Part shown: piece after piece, positions 35,350-44,473 of the stretch | How positions within the stretch are numbered: position 1 is the first letter of the stretch | Layout of the letters: every line of letters begins with the position of its first letter | NCBI RefSeq assembly: GCF_001667035.1 | Contig: NZ_LZIR01000001.1 | Span: 1-64,000 of the forward strand | DNA from: Mycobacterium sp. 852002-51057_SCH5723018 | GTDB lineage: Bacteria; Actinomycetota; Actinomycetes; Mycobacteriales; Mycobacteriaceae | DNA length: 64,000 nucleotides | Direction of reading: 5' to 3' | Notes under the pieces: model-generated | The model's input: only the letters and a program-made list of their open reading frames with translations | Told to the model about the DNA's origin: nothing | The model's database searches: none | Made by a program: the position numbers and the translations under genes

Positions 35350-35835
35350 TCAGCCCCTCGGGTAGCCCCGCCGGACCGTGCGGTCGAGGATGCCCAGGGT
35401 CGCCCGCAGCGCACCCTCGGACAGCACCGGGAAGATTCCGGCCTCCCGCCACTTCGGGTCGATCTCCGACCAGTCGTAGAACGAGGTGACGACCGTGGCC
35501 GCCGCGTCGTCGGCGGGCTCCAGCCGGTAGCCGTAGACGTGGCCGATCGGCGGGCGGATCTGGCCGAGAACCGTCCAGGCGATCAGCCGATTCCGCTCGA
35601 ACTCCCTGATCTCGACGGTGACGTCGTACCTTCCGAGCTGCGGGAAGTCGTTGAGCGCCTCGCGGTCCATGTGCACCACGAAGCTGTCCCCGACGCCGGT
35701 TACCGGGTCGCCATCGGCGGCCTGCAGCATTCCAGAGGAGTCGATCGCGACGTGGCCCTGCGGGTCGCACAGCACCGCGAAGATATCGGCGGCCGGCGCG
35801 TTGATGGTGCGACCAACCTCGATGCGTTCGGTCAT
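35350..35835 (-). CDS. SRPBCC / polyketide cyclase-like protein
   Basis: A 161-residue SRPBCC (START-like) fold protein. It opens with RTINAPAADIFAVLCDPQG, then shows a core with IREFERNRLIAWTVLG and RPPIGHVYGYRLEP, and ends in a long C-terminal helix (LSEGALRATLGILDRTVRR). Such proteins bind hydrophobic ligands in a deep pocket. Many mycobacterial members have no assigned function. ATG 35835 is the natural start. It is convergent with the RibD-like gene (7-bp gap). No regulatory link is visible. Confidence 0.83.
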   Translation of the reverse strand: MTERIEVGRTINAPAADIFAVLCDPQGHVAIDSSGMLQAADGDPVTGVGDSFVVHMDREALNDFPQLGRYDVTVEIREFERNRLIAWTVLGQIRPPIGHVYGYRLEPADDAAATVVTSFYDWSEIDPKWREAGIFPVLSEGALRATLGILDRTVRRGYPRG

Positions 35836-36069
35836 GAGTCCTCGCAGCCAGCGGAGATGGCCGTCAGCGGCCCGCCGTCACTCTACGACGCTTCGGCGCG
35901 GGCGCATATCGGCCGGTTGCTGAACGAACGCTCGGCATGCACTGAATGCAGGTGCTTCCTATGATGAGAGCTTGGGGAAATTTTCATCGAATAGCCTGCG
36001 CGGCATTGCGTTCGGTCGATCGTCGTCCACTTTCTCGCGGGCACACCTCCGAGGAGGACCATCGGCCAC

Positions 36070-36411
36070 GTGAGCGATTCAACCGACGAGGACGAATACC
36101 GCAATCTTGCGGTGAACCGACTGCGGCCCAGCGAACTTAACTGGGCGCTCAACCACGACGCCGTGCACGGGATCGCCTACGCCTTCAGGAACCCCGTCGC
36201 CGTCGCCGAAGCCATCGACGATCCGCATGACGACAGGAAGACCTACCTGGTCCGGGTCAGGCGCGATGACTTAGCCAAGGCGCTGTCAAACATCAACGAC
36301 TGGATCGTCAAAAACCCCGGCCCGGCCGGAATGCAGGCCTACGGCTTTGTCCGTGCGCTGTCGCGAGAGGGCCTCGGCGAGCGCAAAACCGGGGACGAGG
36401 AACGCCGCTGA
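36070..36411 (+). CDS. hypothetical protein
   Basis: A 113-residue acidic protein that I do not recognise. It begins MSDSTDEDEYRN and has YAFRNPVAVAEAIDDP, a helical centre and a basic tail. There is no signal peptide or membrane segment. GTG 36070 is preceded at 14 bp by GAGGAGG, a strong but slightly distant ribosome site. It stands alone between the SRPBCC gene (divergent) and pknE (same strand, 167 bp away). A link to the kinase is possible by position only. Confidence 0.6.
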   Translation: MSDSTDEDEYRNLAVNRLRPSELNWALNHDAVHGIAYAFRNPVAVAEAIDDPHDDRKTYLVRVRRDDLAKALSNINDWIVKNPGPAGMQAYGFVRALSREGLGERKTGDEERR

Positions 36412-36578
36412 TCGGGTGTCGCCGCCCCGCCGACCGGGAGCCGCCATAACCAGCCGAACCGGAATTAGCTGGCATTCTGGCTATTCACCGTGCCCCGCGG
36501 TTGCCGAAACCATTAGCCTTATGCCTGCACGCCACTTTGCGGTGGTTTGCGGCGCCCTGTGGCGGGTGAGGAGTCGGG

Positions 36579-38405
36579 ATGAGTGAGACGACCGCGGATT
36601 CGCGGGAGGGCTCGCAGTTCGGGCCGTATCGGCTACGGCGGTTGGTGGGCCGCGGCGGGATGGGCGACGTCTATGAGGCCGAGGACACGGTGCGCGAACG
36701 GATCGTGGCGCTCAAGCTGATGTCGCAGGCGCTGTCCAGCGATCCCGTCTTTCGCTCGCGCATGCAGCGCGAGGCCCGCACCGCCGGGCGGCTGCAGGAA
36801 CCGCACGTCGTGCCGATTCACGATTTCGGCGAGATCGACGGCCAGCTTTATGTGGACATGCGCCTGATCGACGGCAACGACCTGGCGACCATGCTGAGCC
36901 GCTACGGGCCGCTGTCGCCGCCGCGGGCGGTGGCGATCGTGCGCCAGATCGGCTCGGCCCTCGACGCCGCTCACGCCGCCGGGGTGATGCACCGCGACGT
37001 GAAGCCGGAAAACATCCTGGTCAGTGCCGATGACTTTGCGTACCTGGTGGACTTCGGCATCGCCAGCGCCACGTCCGACGAGAAGCTGACCCAGTTCGGC
37101 ACCACGGTGGGCACCGTCAAATACATGGCCCCCGAACGGTTCAGCGACGCCGAGGTGACCTACCGCGCTGACATCTACGCCCTGACCTGCGTGCTGTACG
37201 AGTGCCTGACCGGTTCCCCGCCCTACACCGGCGACACCATCGGCGTGATGGGCGCCCACCTCAACCAGGCGATCCCGCGGCCCAGCGCCGCGCGGCCGAG
37301 CATCCCGGTGGCCTTCGACGGCGTCATCGCGCACGGCATGGCCAAGGATCCCGCGGCCCGCTATGCCACGTGCGGCGATCTGTCGGCGGCCGCCTACGCC
37401 GCGCTGGCCACGCCCGACCAGGACCGCGCGACCGACATTCTGCAGCGCAGCCAGGTGGCGAACATGCCGGCCGCGTTTGCCGGCCAGCCACCCGGCGGTT
37501 TTGCGCCTGCGCCGCCGCCGGTCATGGCGAACCACACGCCGCTACAGGGCCAAGCGTGGCCCGCGACGTCGACTCCACCGGCGCCGGGCTGGCTAGGCGG
37601 ATCGGCGCCCCAGCCCACGGGGTGGCCCGGTGCCCCCGCCTGGGGCACCGGCGACGTGGGCGCCACCGGAACGCCACCGTGGGGTTCACCGCCCCGGCGC
37701 GGACGCAACCCCTGGCCGTGGGTCGGCGCCGGCGCCGCCGTCGTGGTGGCCGCCGAGGCCGGGCTGGTCGTCGTCGCCGCCCACCCGTGGCAGTCGTCGC
37801 CGCCGTCCCACACGTCGACATCCGCACCGCCGCCACCGGACGCGGTTGAGCTCAAGGTCCTCGATGACGGTGTGTACGTGGGTAGCTCGGCGGCCCCGAC
37901 GACGATCGACATCTTCAACGAACCCATCTGCCCGCCGTGCGGCAGCTTCATCCGGTCGAACGCGAGCGATATCGACAGCGCAGTGAACAACAAGAAGCTC
38001 GCGGTGCGTTATCACCTGCTGAACTTCCTCGACGACAGGTCACACAGCAAGAACTACTCGACCCGGGCGGTGGCGGCCTCGTATTGCGTTGCGGCGCAAA
38101 ACGATCCCAAGATCTACGCCAATTACTACTCGGGCCTGTTCGCCAGCAACTTCCAGCCCGCCGAGAACGCCCCGGAAGACCGCACCGACGGTGAACTGGC
38201 CCAGCTCGCCAAGACCGTCGGCGCCGACGCCAGCGCGCTCGATTGCATCAAGGCGGGCGATGACGTCGGCACGGCCAAGGCCAAGGCCGCGGCCGGCGAT
38301 GCGACGCTGACCGGGCTCAACGCCACTGGGACACCGTTCGTCTGGGACGGCACCAAGTCGGTTAACTATCAGGATCCGACCTGGCTCACCAAGCTGATCG
38401 GGTAG
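36579..38405 (+). CDS. pknE: Ser/Thr protein kinase PknE with DsbA-like ectodomain
   Basis: A 608-residue transmembrane kinase. The loop is GRGGMGDVY, the catalytic part HRDVKPEN (His138) and DFGIAS, with the MAPERF motif. A Pro/Gly/Trp-rich linker (about 290-385) precedes a single membrane helix. The extracellular part holds a thioredoxin-like domain with CPPC at residues 451-454 and the later GTPFVWDGTK loop. PknE of M. tuberculosis has the same architecture and is linked to redox and nitric-oxide stress. ATG 36579 is preceded by a weak GAG-rich ribosome site. It is convergent with paralogue 3 (6-bp gap). Gene identity is strong; targets are not readable. Confidence 0.92.
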   Translation: MSETTADSREGSQFGPYRLRRLVGRGGMGDVYEAEDTVRERIVALKLMSQALSSDPVFRSRMQREARTAGRLQEPHVVPIHDFGEIDGQLYVDMRLIDGNDLATMLSRYGPLSPPRAVAIVRQIGSALDAAHAAGVMHRDVKPENILVSADDFAYLVDFGIASATSDEKLTQFGTTVGTVKYMAPERFSDAEVTYRADIYALTCVLYECLTGSPPYTGDTIGVMGAHLNQAIPRPSAARPSIPVAFDGVIAHGMAKDPAARYATCGDLSAAAYAALATPDQDRATDILQRSQVANMPAAFAGQPPGGFAPAPPPVMANHTPLQGQAWPATSTPPAPGWLGGSAPQPTGWPGAPAWGTGDVGATGTPPWGSPPRRGRNPWPWVGAGAAVVVAAEAGLVVVAAHPWQSSPPSHTSTSAPPPPDAVELKVLDDGVYVGSSAAPTTIDIFNEPICPPCGSFIRSNASDIDSAVNNKKLAVRYHLLNFLDDRSHSKNYSTRAVAASYCVAAQNDPKIYANYYSGLFASNFQPAENAPEDRTDGELAQLAKTVGADASALDCIKAGDDVGTAKAKAAAGDATLTGLNATGTPFVWDGTKSVNYQDPTWLTKLIG

Positions 38406-38411
38406 CCGGAG

Positions 38412-40343
38412 CTAATCGCCGGTGCGGGCGAACTTTACGTCGACGTCGGTGCTACCGCAGTTGACGCCCGCAGAATTCGCCACGTCCTCGTGGCCGTGTC
38501 CGGTGAGCAGCGCGACCGGATCCTGTGCCGGTTGCGGCAATCCGAAGTGCGTCACGATCCTCACGTGCGCCGTGCCGCCCTTGGAGCACCGGCCGTCGAA
38601 CTCGCGGTCGTAGATCCACTCCCCGCCGCCGAATACCAACGCCATGGCGGAAGCCGGCGGAGCGTGGAAGAAGCTCATGCACCGGTCGCCGGTGCGAAGG
38701 CAGTCCGTCCGGACGACGTAGTCCTGCTGCCCTTTGTAGCCACTCGGCGTGACGTCGGATTCGTGGTAGCGGCCGTGCACCGCCTCGGCCGGCGACACCA
38801 CCCGCGGCGGCAGGGTGTTCGGGTCGGGGAGGCTGCTGACGTCGACGTCTCCGGTGCGGGTGAAGGTGACCGTTCGTTTGTTGGCGCACCCCTTGTCCAT
38901 GATTTCGGTGGCCTCACCGGCGAGGGTGCCGTCGGGGCGCGGTTGCAGGGTGAACGTCTCCCAGATATCGCCGTCAAGTTTGGTGTTGGTGCACGTGCTC
39001 GAGCCGGCGCTGACGGCCACCCAGTTTTCGCCGACCTGGTCGAAGACCATCGTCGACACCTGCATGCTTTCGCCGGTGAGGCGTGACGCGCTCGCCACGC
39101 AACCGGTGGGGCGGCACGCCGAGCTGATGCCCCACGTTTCCGTTGTCGGCGCCTGTCCCGGTGCCGGTTGGCCTTCGATGCTGCCGATCCGGGCGAAGTC
39201 GGCCCGGTAGATCCCGGTGAAGGGACCGGTGTTGGGTGGTGGGGTCTTGGGCGACGGCGCGGCGGCGGGCGTCGCGGTGCTGGCCGGCTTGCTTGCCTGG
39301 GTGAGCTTGTCGGTTGCGAAGACGCCACCGGCGATCAGCAGCGCCACGCCCGCGAGGGCCGGGATCAGCACGCCCGGGCGGCCGAGCCGTTGCAAGGCAG
39401 GCGGTTTGGGCTGCAGCGGCGCGGTGGGTGCCACCACGCCGATCGAGGGTTCGGTGTCTTGGGTGTCCGCGCGCACCGGAATCTCGCCCGCGTACGCGAA
39501 ATCCGGGCTCGGCTGCGGCCCGAGGTGGGCGGCGAATTCCCCACAGCTGCCGAACCGGCCGGCCGGCTCCTTGGCCATCGCGGCGGCAAACACCGCATCG
39601 AGCTCCGCCAACTCCGGCCGGTGTGCGCCGATGGACGGCGGCGGTGCATTGACATGCTTGCTGATCACCACGGCCGGGTTGGGATCGACATAGGGTTCGC
39701 AACCGGTCAGCAGGTGAAAGGCGGTGCACGCCAACGCATATTGGTCGGTTCGCCCGTCAATCGGCTCCCCCTTCAACTGCTCGGGGGCCGCGTAGGCCGC
39801 GGTACCCACCGTCATGTTGGTCGCGGTCAGCCCAGTCGCGTCATCGATGCGGCGCGCGACGCCGAAGTCGGCCAGAAATGCCCGGCGCGTCTGCCCGTCC
39901 GGCTCGCTCAGCAAGATGTTGGCCGGCTTGACGTCGCGGTGCAGCAAACCCCGATGGTGCGCGTAGTCCAGCGCCGAGGCCACGGCGGTGATGATCGGCA
40001 CCACCTCGTCGAGGGGCATCCCACCCGGGTAGTTGTCCTGCACCAGCCGGCCCACATCGGCGCCGGGCACGTAGGCCATCGAGATCCAAAAGTGGCCGTC
40101 CTCCTCCCCGCGGTCGTGAACCCTGACGATGTGGGGGTGCGACAAACCGGCCGCCAGGTCGGCCTCCCGCACGAAACGGCCCCGAAACTCGGCGTCGGCG
40201 GTCAGCTCCGGCGGCAGCACTTTGAGCGCGTCCTCGCGCGGCAGCCGCGGATGCGCCGCCAGGTACACCTGGCCCATCCCGCCCGAGCCGAGCGGCCGAA
40301 TGATCGTGTATCCGGCAAAGACCTGGCCCGCCTGGAGCGACAT
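38412..40343 (-). CDS. transmembrane Ser/Thr protein kinase, duplicated Cys-rich ectodomain (paralogue 3)
   Basis: A 643-residue kinase paralogous to those at 20496 and 22505. Motifs are [31 protein letters not shown] and APEQL. A linker with acidic and Pro-rich parts leads to one membrane helix ([19 protein letters not shown]). The ectodomain has the same two halves and eight cysteines, with CRPTGC and CLRTGDRC among them, and ends in ARTGD. It is convergent with pknE. ATG 40343 is taken from the conserved MSL-GQ-F-GYTI start and the shared leader; the frame to 40736 overlaps the glutamine synthetase gene and is spurious. A 49-bp repeated element lies 96 bp upstream. Confidence 0.9.
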   Translation of the reverse strand: MSLQAGQVFAGYTIIRPLGSGGMGQVYLAAHPRLPREDALKVLPPELTADAEFRGRFVREADLAAGLSHPHIVRVHDRGEEDGHFWISMAYVPGADVGRLVQDNYPGGMPLDEVVPIITAVASALDYAHHRGLLHRDVKPANILLSEPDGQTRRAFLADFGVARRIDDATGLTATNMTVGTAAYAAPEQLKGEPIDGRTDQYALACTAFHLLTGCEPYVDPNPAVVISKHVNAPPPSIGAHRPELAELDAVFAAAMAKEPAGRFGSCGEFAAHLGPQPSPDFAYAGEIPVRADTQDTEPSIGVVAPTAPLQPKPPALQRLGRPGVLIPALAGVALLIAGGVFATDKLTQASKPASTATPAAAPSPKTPPPNTGPFTGIYRADFARIGSIEGQPAPGQAPTTETWGISSACRPTGCVASASRLTGESMQVSTMVFDQVGENWVAVSAGSSTCTNTKLDGDIWETFTLQPRPDGTLAGEATEIMDKGCANKRTVTFTRTGDVDVSSLPDPNTLPPRVVSPAEAVHGRYHESDVTPSGYKGQQDYVVRTDCLRTGDRCMSFFHAPPASAMALVFGGGEWIYDREFDGRCSKGGTAHVRIVTHFGLPQPAQDPVALLTGHGHEDVANSAGVNCGSTDVDVKFARTGD

Positions 40344-40438
40344 GGCCAAATCGTAAATCCTGTCGTTGGGGCTGTTGGCCACTTCGCACCCTTTCGGTCC
40401 GTCCGGGCGAACGGCGATTGCCCGTTGGCAGAAAGGTT

Positions 40439-40487
40439 GCGGCACATCGCTTGCCAGATAATGGCGAAGATCTTGCGAAATTCTTGC
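40439..40487. promoter_or_regulatory. 49-bp repeated element with phased CTTGC repeats, copy 1
   Basis: This 49-bp stretch matches 60947-60995 at 39 of 49 positions without gaps. Both contain CTTGC at element positions 12, 34 and 45 (spacing 22 and 11 bp). Shared blocks are GCGGCACA, CGCTTGCCA, GCGAAG and CTTGCG. Phased direct repeats are typical of OmpR/PhoB-type regulator sites. It lies between the kinase (minus, start 40343) and the glutamine synthetase terminator. The function is inferred. Confidence 0.55.
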
Positions 40488-40516
40488 GCCGACAGGGGCG
40501 CCGAATAGGGGGCCGA

Positions 40517-40577
40517 ACGCCGGGTGTGGGGGCTGCGGATCACCGCCGCTTGCGCGGTCAACCCCCACGCCCGGCGT
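40517..40577 (-). terminator. intergenic hairpin terminator after glutamine synthetase
   Basis: A long hairpin: arm 40517-40532 (ACGCCGGGTGTGGGGG) pairs with 40562-40577 (CCCCCACGCCCGGCGT), with 15 Watson-Crick pairs and one G-U or A-C type mismatch. The 29-base loop contains a second small stem (ACCGC and GCGGT). It lies 22 bp after the stop of the type III glutamine synthetase gene. It has no U-tract, as is common for mycobacterial terminators. On the minus strand it would end that transcript. Confidence 0.7.
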
Positions 40578-40599
40578 CGGATCTAGGGGAGAAAAGCCC

Positions 40600-42777
40600 T
40601 CACAGGATGTACAGCATCTCCTGATAGGTGGGAAGAGGCCACAAGTCGTCGGCCACAACGCATTCCAGTGTGTCGGCGGCAAAACGCACCGCTTCCATCG
40701 CCGGCAACAGCGCTTCCTGGGCATGCGTCGCCTCATCGAGCGCAGACTGTGCCGAGTGGTCGGACAGCGCGGCCTTGAGCGTCGTCAGGGCCACGGCGAG
40801 ATCGGCCAGCGGGGCCGAAACCGCTTCCAGGGCAGCCGTGCTCGGCTGCACGCCGGCGGCCTTCAGGGTCGCGACGTTCTGCGCCAGCTCGGTCTGGTAG
40901 CGGATGGCGGCCGGCAGGATGACCGTCGTCCCTATCTCCAGGGTCAGCTTCGCCTCGACAGCCACGGTCAGCACGTACTGCTCCAAGCGGACCTCGTAGC
41001 GGCTGTGCAACTCACGTTCGCTGAACACGCCGTACTTTTCGAAGATCTCGACCGCTTCCGGCTTGATCAGCTCGGGAATGGCGTCCAGCGTGGTCTTGAG
41101 GTTCGGTAAGCCTCGTTCGGCTGCCTCGATCTGCCACTTCTCCGAATACCCGTCCCCGTTGTACACCACGTCACCGTGTTCGGTGATGATGTCGGTGAGC
41201 AGCTTCTGCACGGCCACGTCGAAGTCCTCGCCGTCACCGACGGCCTTCTCCAGAATCGTGGCCATGTAGTCGAGTGAGTCCGCCATGATCGTGTTGAGGA
41301 CGATCAACGGCACGGCGACCGTCTGCCCGGAACCGGGGGCCCGGAACTCGAATCGGTTGCCGGTGAACGCGAACGGGCTGGTGCGGTTGCGGTCGCCGGG
41401 GTCGGTCGGCAGCGGCGGCAGCGTGTCGACACCGATGATCATGGTGCCCTTGCCCTTCGATGACGTGGCCGCCCCCTTGGCGATCTGTTCGAACACGTCG
41501 GCGAGCTGTTCCCCGAGGAAGATCGAGATGATCGCCGGCGGCGCTTCGTTGGCACCCAGGCGGTGATCGTTGGTGGCCGATGCGACCGACACGCGCAGCA
41601 GGCCGGCGAACTTGTGCACGGCGCGGATCACCGCGGCGCAGAACACCAGGAACTGGGCGTTCTCGTGCGGGGTATCGCCCGGGACCAGCAGCGAGCCCAG
41701 CTCGGAATTGCCCATCGAGAAGTTGACGTGCTTACCGGATCCGTTGACGCCGGCGAATGGCTTCTCGTGGAACAGGCATTCCATGCCGTGCTTTTTGGCG
41801 ATCGTCTTGAAGATCGTCATCAGCAGCTGCTGGTGGTCCGAGGCGATGTTCGCGCGTTCAAACATCGGCGCAATCTCGAATTGGCCCGGGGCCACCTCGT
41901 TGTGCCGGGTCTTGGCGGGAATACCTAACTTGAACAGCTCCCGCTCGGTGTCCATCATGAAGCCGAGGACGCGCTCGGGCACGGCACCGAAGTAGTGGTC
42001 GTCGAACTCCTGCCCCTTGGGCGGCTTGGCGCCGAACAAGGTACGGCCGGCATTGACCAGGTCCGGTCGCGCCAGGAAGAAGTGCCGGTCGACCAGGAAG
42101 TACTCCTGCTCCGGGCCGCAGAACGACACGACCTTGTTGAGATCCTGGTGGCCGAAGAGCTTCAGGATGCGCTCGGCGTGGATGCCCATGGCCTGCTGGC
42201 TGCGCAATAGCGGCGTCTTGTAGTCCAGCGCTTCACCCGTCATCGAGACGAACACCGTCGGAATGCAGAGTGTGTTGCCGTTGGGGTTCTCCAGGATGTA
42301 GGCCGGGCTGGTGACGTCCCAGCCGGTGTAGCCACGTGCCTCGAATGTGCTCCGCAGCCCGCCCGACGGGAAGCTGGAGGCATCGGGTTCGCCCTGGATG
42401 AGGGTCTTGCCGGCGAACTCGGCGAGCGTCTGACCATCGGAGACGGGCTCCAGGAAGCTGTCGTGCTTTTCGGCGGTCAGGCCGGTCATCGGGTAGAACA
42501 CGTGGGCGTAGTGGGTCGAACCCTTCTCCAGAGCCCAATCCTTCATGGCCACCGCGACGGTGTCTGCGACCGCAGGGTCGAGCTTGGTCCCCTTCTCGAT
42601 CGTCGCCACGATGGACTTGAACACCGACTTGGGCAGCCGCGCCTGCATCTCAGCCTTGGTGAAGACGTTGGAGCCGAAGATCTCGCCTGGCGCTTCACCG
42701 GGTACGAAGCTGTTCGCCGGTGGGACGTATGCCTCGACGTTGTTGATCGCCTGCAGGCGGACTGCGTTGCCGCTCAA
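40600..42777 (-). CDS. type III glutamine synthetase (GSIII)
   Basis: A 725-residue enzyme, the large GSIII class rather than the 470-residue GSI. It shows [12 protein letters not shown] (glutamate/metal site), [33 protein letters not shown] and the Arg/Glu-rich [15 protein letters not shown] makes glutamine from glutamate, ammonia and ATP. The start is TTG at 42777 with a TAGGAACT ribosome-like site upstream; no good ATG is near. A hairpin terminator follows the stop. Type I GlnA1 is expected elsewhere in a mycobacterial genome, so this is probably an accessory enzyme. The MFS transporter upstream is on the same strand. Confidence 0.93.
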   Translation of the reverse strand: MSGNAVRLQAINNVEAYVPPANSFVPGEAPGEIFGSNVFTKAEMQARLPKSVFKSIVATIEKGTKLDPAVADTVAVAMKDWALEKGSTHYAHVFYPMTGLTAEKHDSFLEPVSDGQTLAEFAGKTLIQGEPDASSFPSGGLRSTFEARGYTGWDVTSPAYILENPNGNTLCIPTVFVSMTGEALDYKTPLLRSQQAMGIHAERILKLFGHQDLNKVVSFCGPEQEYFLVDRHFFLARPDLVNAGRTLFGAKPPKGQEFDDHYFGAVPERVLGFMMDTERELFKLGIPAKTRHNEVAPGQFEIAPMFERANIASDHQQLLMTIFKTIAKKHGMECLFHEKPFAGVNGSGKHVNFSMGNSELGSLLVPGDTPHENAQFLVFCAAVIRAVHKFAGLLRVSVASATNDHRLGANEAPPAIISIFLGEQLADVFEQIAKGAATSSKGKGTMIIGVDTLPPLPTDPGDRNRTSPFAFTGNRFEFRAPGSGQTVAVPLIVLNTIMADSLDYMATILEKAVGDGEDFDVAVQKLLTDIITEHGDVVYNGDGYSEKWQIEAAERGLPNLKTTLDAIPELIKPEAVEIFEKYGVFSERELHSRYEVRLEQYVLTVAVEAKLTLEIGTTVILPAAIRYQTELAQNVATLKAAGVQPSTAALEAVSAPLADLAVALTTLKAALSDHSAQSALDEATHAQEALLPAMEAVRFAADTLECVVADDLWPLPTYQEMLYIL

Positions 42778-42925
42778 TGGAGTTCCTATCGCTGACGGGG
42801 GACGCGATGTTCGCTACGGAAATAGACCGCCTCACCCTAGGAACGTTCGATGGCGAACTTGTTACGCCGGTGTCAATAGCGGATCCGCGATGGTTGCGAT
42901 CACGAAACGCCCCCCGGCGATGCGC

Positions 42926-44419
42926 TCAGGCGGTACGGCCGCCGTGGCTTGGGTTCGTGTCGTCACCTTCGGCGTCGGCCACCGTCAACGGCAACGCCAA
43001 TTCTTCGAGCGGGCGTTGCTCGGCCGCCACGCCGAGCCACAGTTCGATCAGGCCCGCAATCGCCATCACCGCCGCCCCGATCAGGAACGACCAGACCACC
43101 AGGCCGCGCTGGCCGGAACTGATCAACTGCCCGAACAACAGCGGGCCGCTGATGCCGCCGATCGCCGTGCCGACCGCGTAGAAGAACGCGATCGCCAGCG
43201 CCCTGGTCTCCATCGGGAAGATTTCGCTGACGGTCAGGTAGGCCGCGCTCGCGCCCGCCGAGGCCAGGAAGAACGCCACCGCCAGGACGGCGATGAAGGT
43301 CCAGGGGCCGCCGGTTTGGCTCACGAAGACCACCGCGAGGACGACGGCCACCACGGCCGAACCGATGTAGGTCAGCGTGATCATCGGTTTGCGGCCAACG
43401 GTGTCGAACAGGTGGCCGAGCACCAGGGGCCCGGCGAAATTGCTCAGCGCCCACAGGATGAAGAACAGCGGCACCTTGCCCGACGGGACTCCGTAGAACC
43501 CGCTCAACAGGGTGCCCAGGTTGAACGTCACGCCGTTGTAGAGGAACGCCTGGCCGATGAACAGCGCCAAGCCCAGCACCGCGCGCCGAGGGTAGAGCGT
43601 GAACGCCACCTTGGCGATCTCCCGGAAAGAAATGGTTTGGCGCTGGCGGATTTTGAGCGGTCGCCCCTGCGGCTCGGGCAACGGCTCTCCCGTTTCGCGC
43701 CGCAGGTCGCCCTCGATTTCGCCGACGATGCGCTCGGCTTCCTCGTCGCGCCCGTGGATGAACAACCACCGCGGGCTTTCCGGAACGTTGCGCCGGACGA
43801 GCAGGACGAAGATGCCGAAGACGGCTCCGATCCCGAAGGCGAGCCGCCACCCGATGTTCGCCGGGAAGTTCGACGTGTCCAGCAGCACCAGCGCGCCGGC
43901 CGCCCCGGCGGCCGATCCCAGCCAGTACGTCCCGTTGATGATCAGGTCCACGCGACCGCGCACCCGCGCGGGGATCAGCTCGTCGATCGCGGAGTTGATC
44001 GCGGCGTATTCCCCGCCTATGCCGGCGCCCGTGAAGAAGCGCGCGATGAAGAAATACCAAGGCGCGAAGGAGAATGCGGTCGCGACGGTCGCGGTCAAGT
44101 ACACCGCCAGGGTCAGGATGAACAGGTTGCGCCGTCCGAACCGGTCCGTCAGGTGGCCGAAGAACAACGCACCCAAGCAGGCCCCGCCGATGTAGAACGC
44201 CGCCGCCAGGCCGATCTGGGCGGGATTGAGGTCGATGCCGCTGCCCTTTTCGGTGAGGCGCGACGACACGTTGCCGACCATGGTGACCTCGAGCCCGTCG
44301 AGGATCCACACGCCGCCGAGCCCGATGACGACGCGCCAGTGAAATCGGCCCCAGGGCAGTCGGTCCAGCCGCGCCGGGACGTTGGTGGTGATGGTTCCGG
44401 TTTGCACGCTTTCGCTCAT
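42926..44419 (-). CDS. MFS transporter, sugar/metabolite:H+ symporter type
   Basis: A 497-residue major-facilitator protein with twelve expected helices. The loop 2-3 motif GHLTDRFGRRNLF, the ESPRWLFIHGRDEEA motif after helix 6 and GHLFDTVGRKPMI in the second half are typical of the sugar-porter or metabolite-symporter subfamilies. ATG 44419 follows a ribosome-like GAGAGGAG. Substrate is not predicted by sequence. It stands 54 bp after the NAGGN synthetase gene on the same strand and 148 bp before the glutamine synthetase gene. Import of a nitrogen compound or osmolyte is a fair but unproven guess. Confidence 0.87.
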   Translation of the reverse strand: MSESVQTGTITTNVPARLDRLPWGRFHWRVVIGLGGVWILDGLEVTMVGNVSSRLTEKGSGIDLNPAQIGLAAAFYIGGACLGALFFGHLTDRFGRRNLFILTLAVYLTATVATAFSFAPWYFFIARFFTGAGIGGEYAAINSAIDELIPARVRGRVDLIINGTYWLGSAAGAAGALVLLDTSNFPANIGWRLAFGIGAVFGIFVLLVRRNVPESPRWLFIHGRDEEAERIVGEIEGDLRRETGEPLPEPQGRPLKIRQRQTISFREIAKVAFTLYPRRAVLGLALFIGQAFLYNGVTFNLGTLLSGFYGVPSGKVPLFFILWALSNFAGPLVLGHLFDTVGRKPMITLTYIGSAVVAVVLAVVFVSQTGGPWTFIAVLAVAFFLASAGASAAYLTVSEIFPMETRALAIAFFYAVGTAIGGISGPLLFGQLISSGQRGLVVWSFLIGAAVMAIAGLIELWLGVAAEQRPLEELALPLTVADAEGDDTNPSHGGRTA

Positions 44420-44473
44420 CGGGCTCCTCTCGCAGTGAACGGAGAATTACCCCGGCGAGGCGTATCGCAAGCC

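Noticed and set aside
40344-40736. N-terminal extension of the third kinase
   Set aside because: It overlaps the glutamine synthetase gene and the hairpin terminator, and the paralogues all start at the MSL motif.
42845-42858. GTTCG/CGAAC repeat upstream of glutamine synthetase
   Set aside because: Arms are only five bases and do not match a GlnR site well enough.
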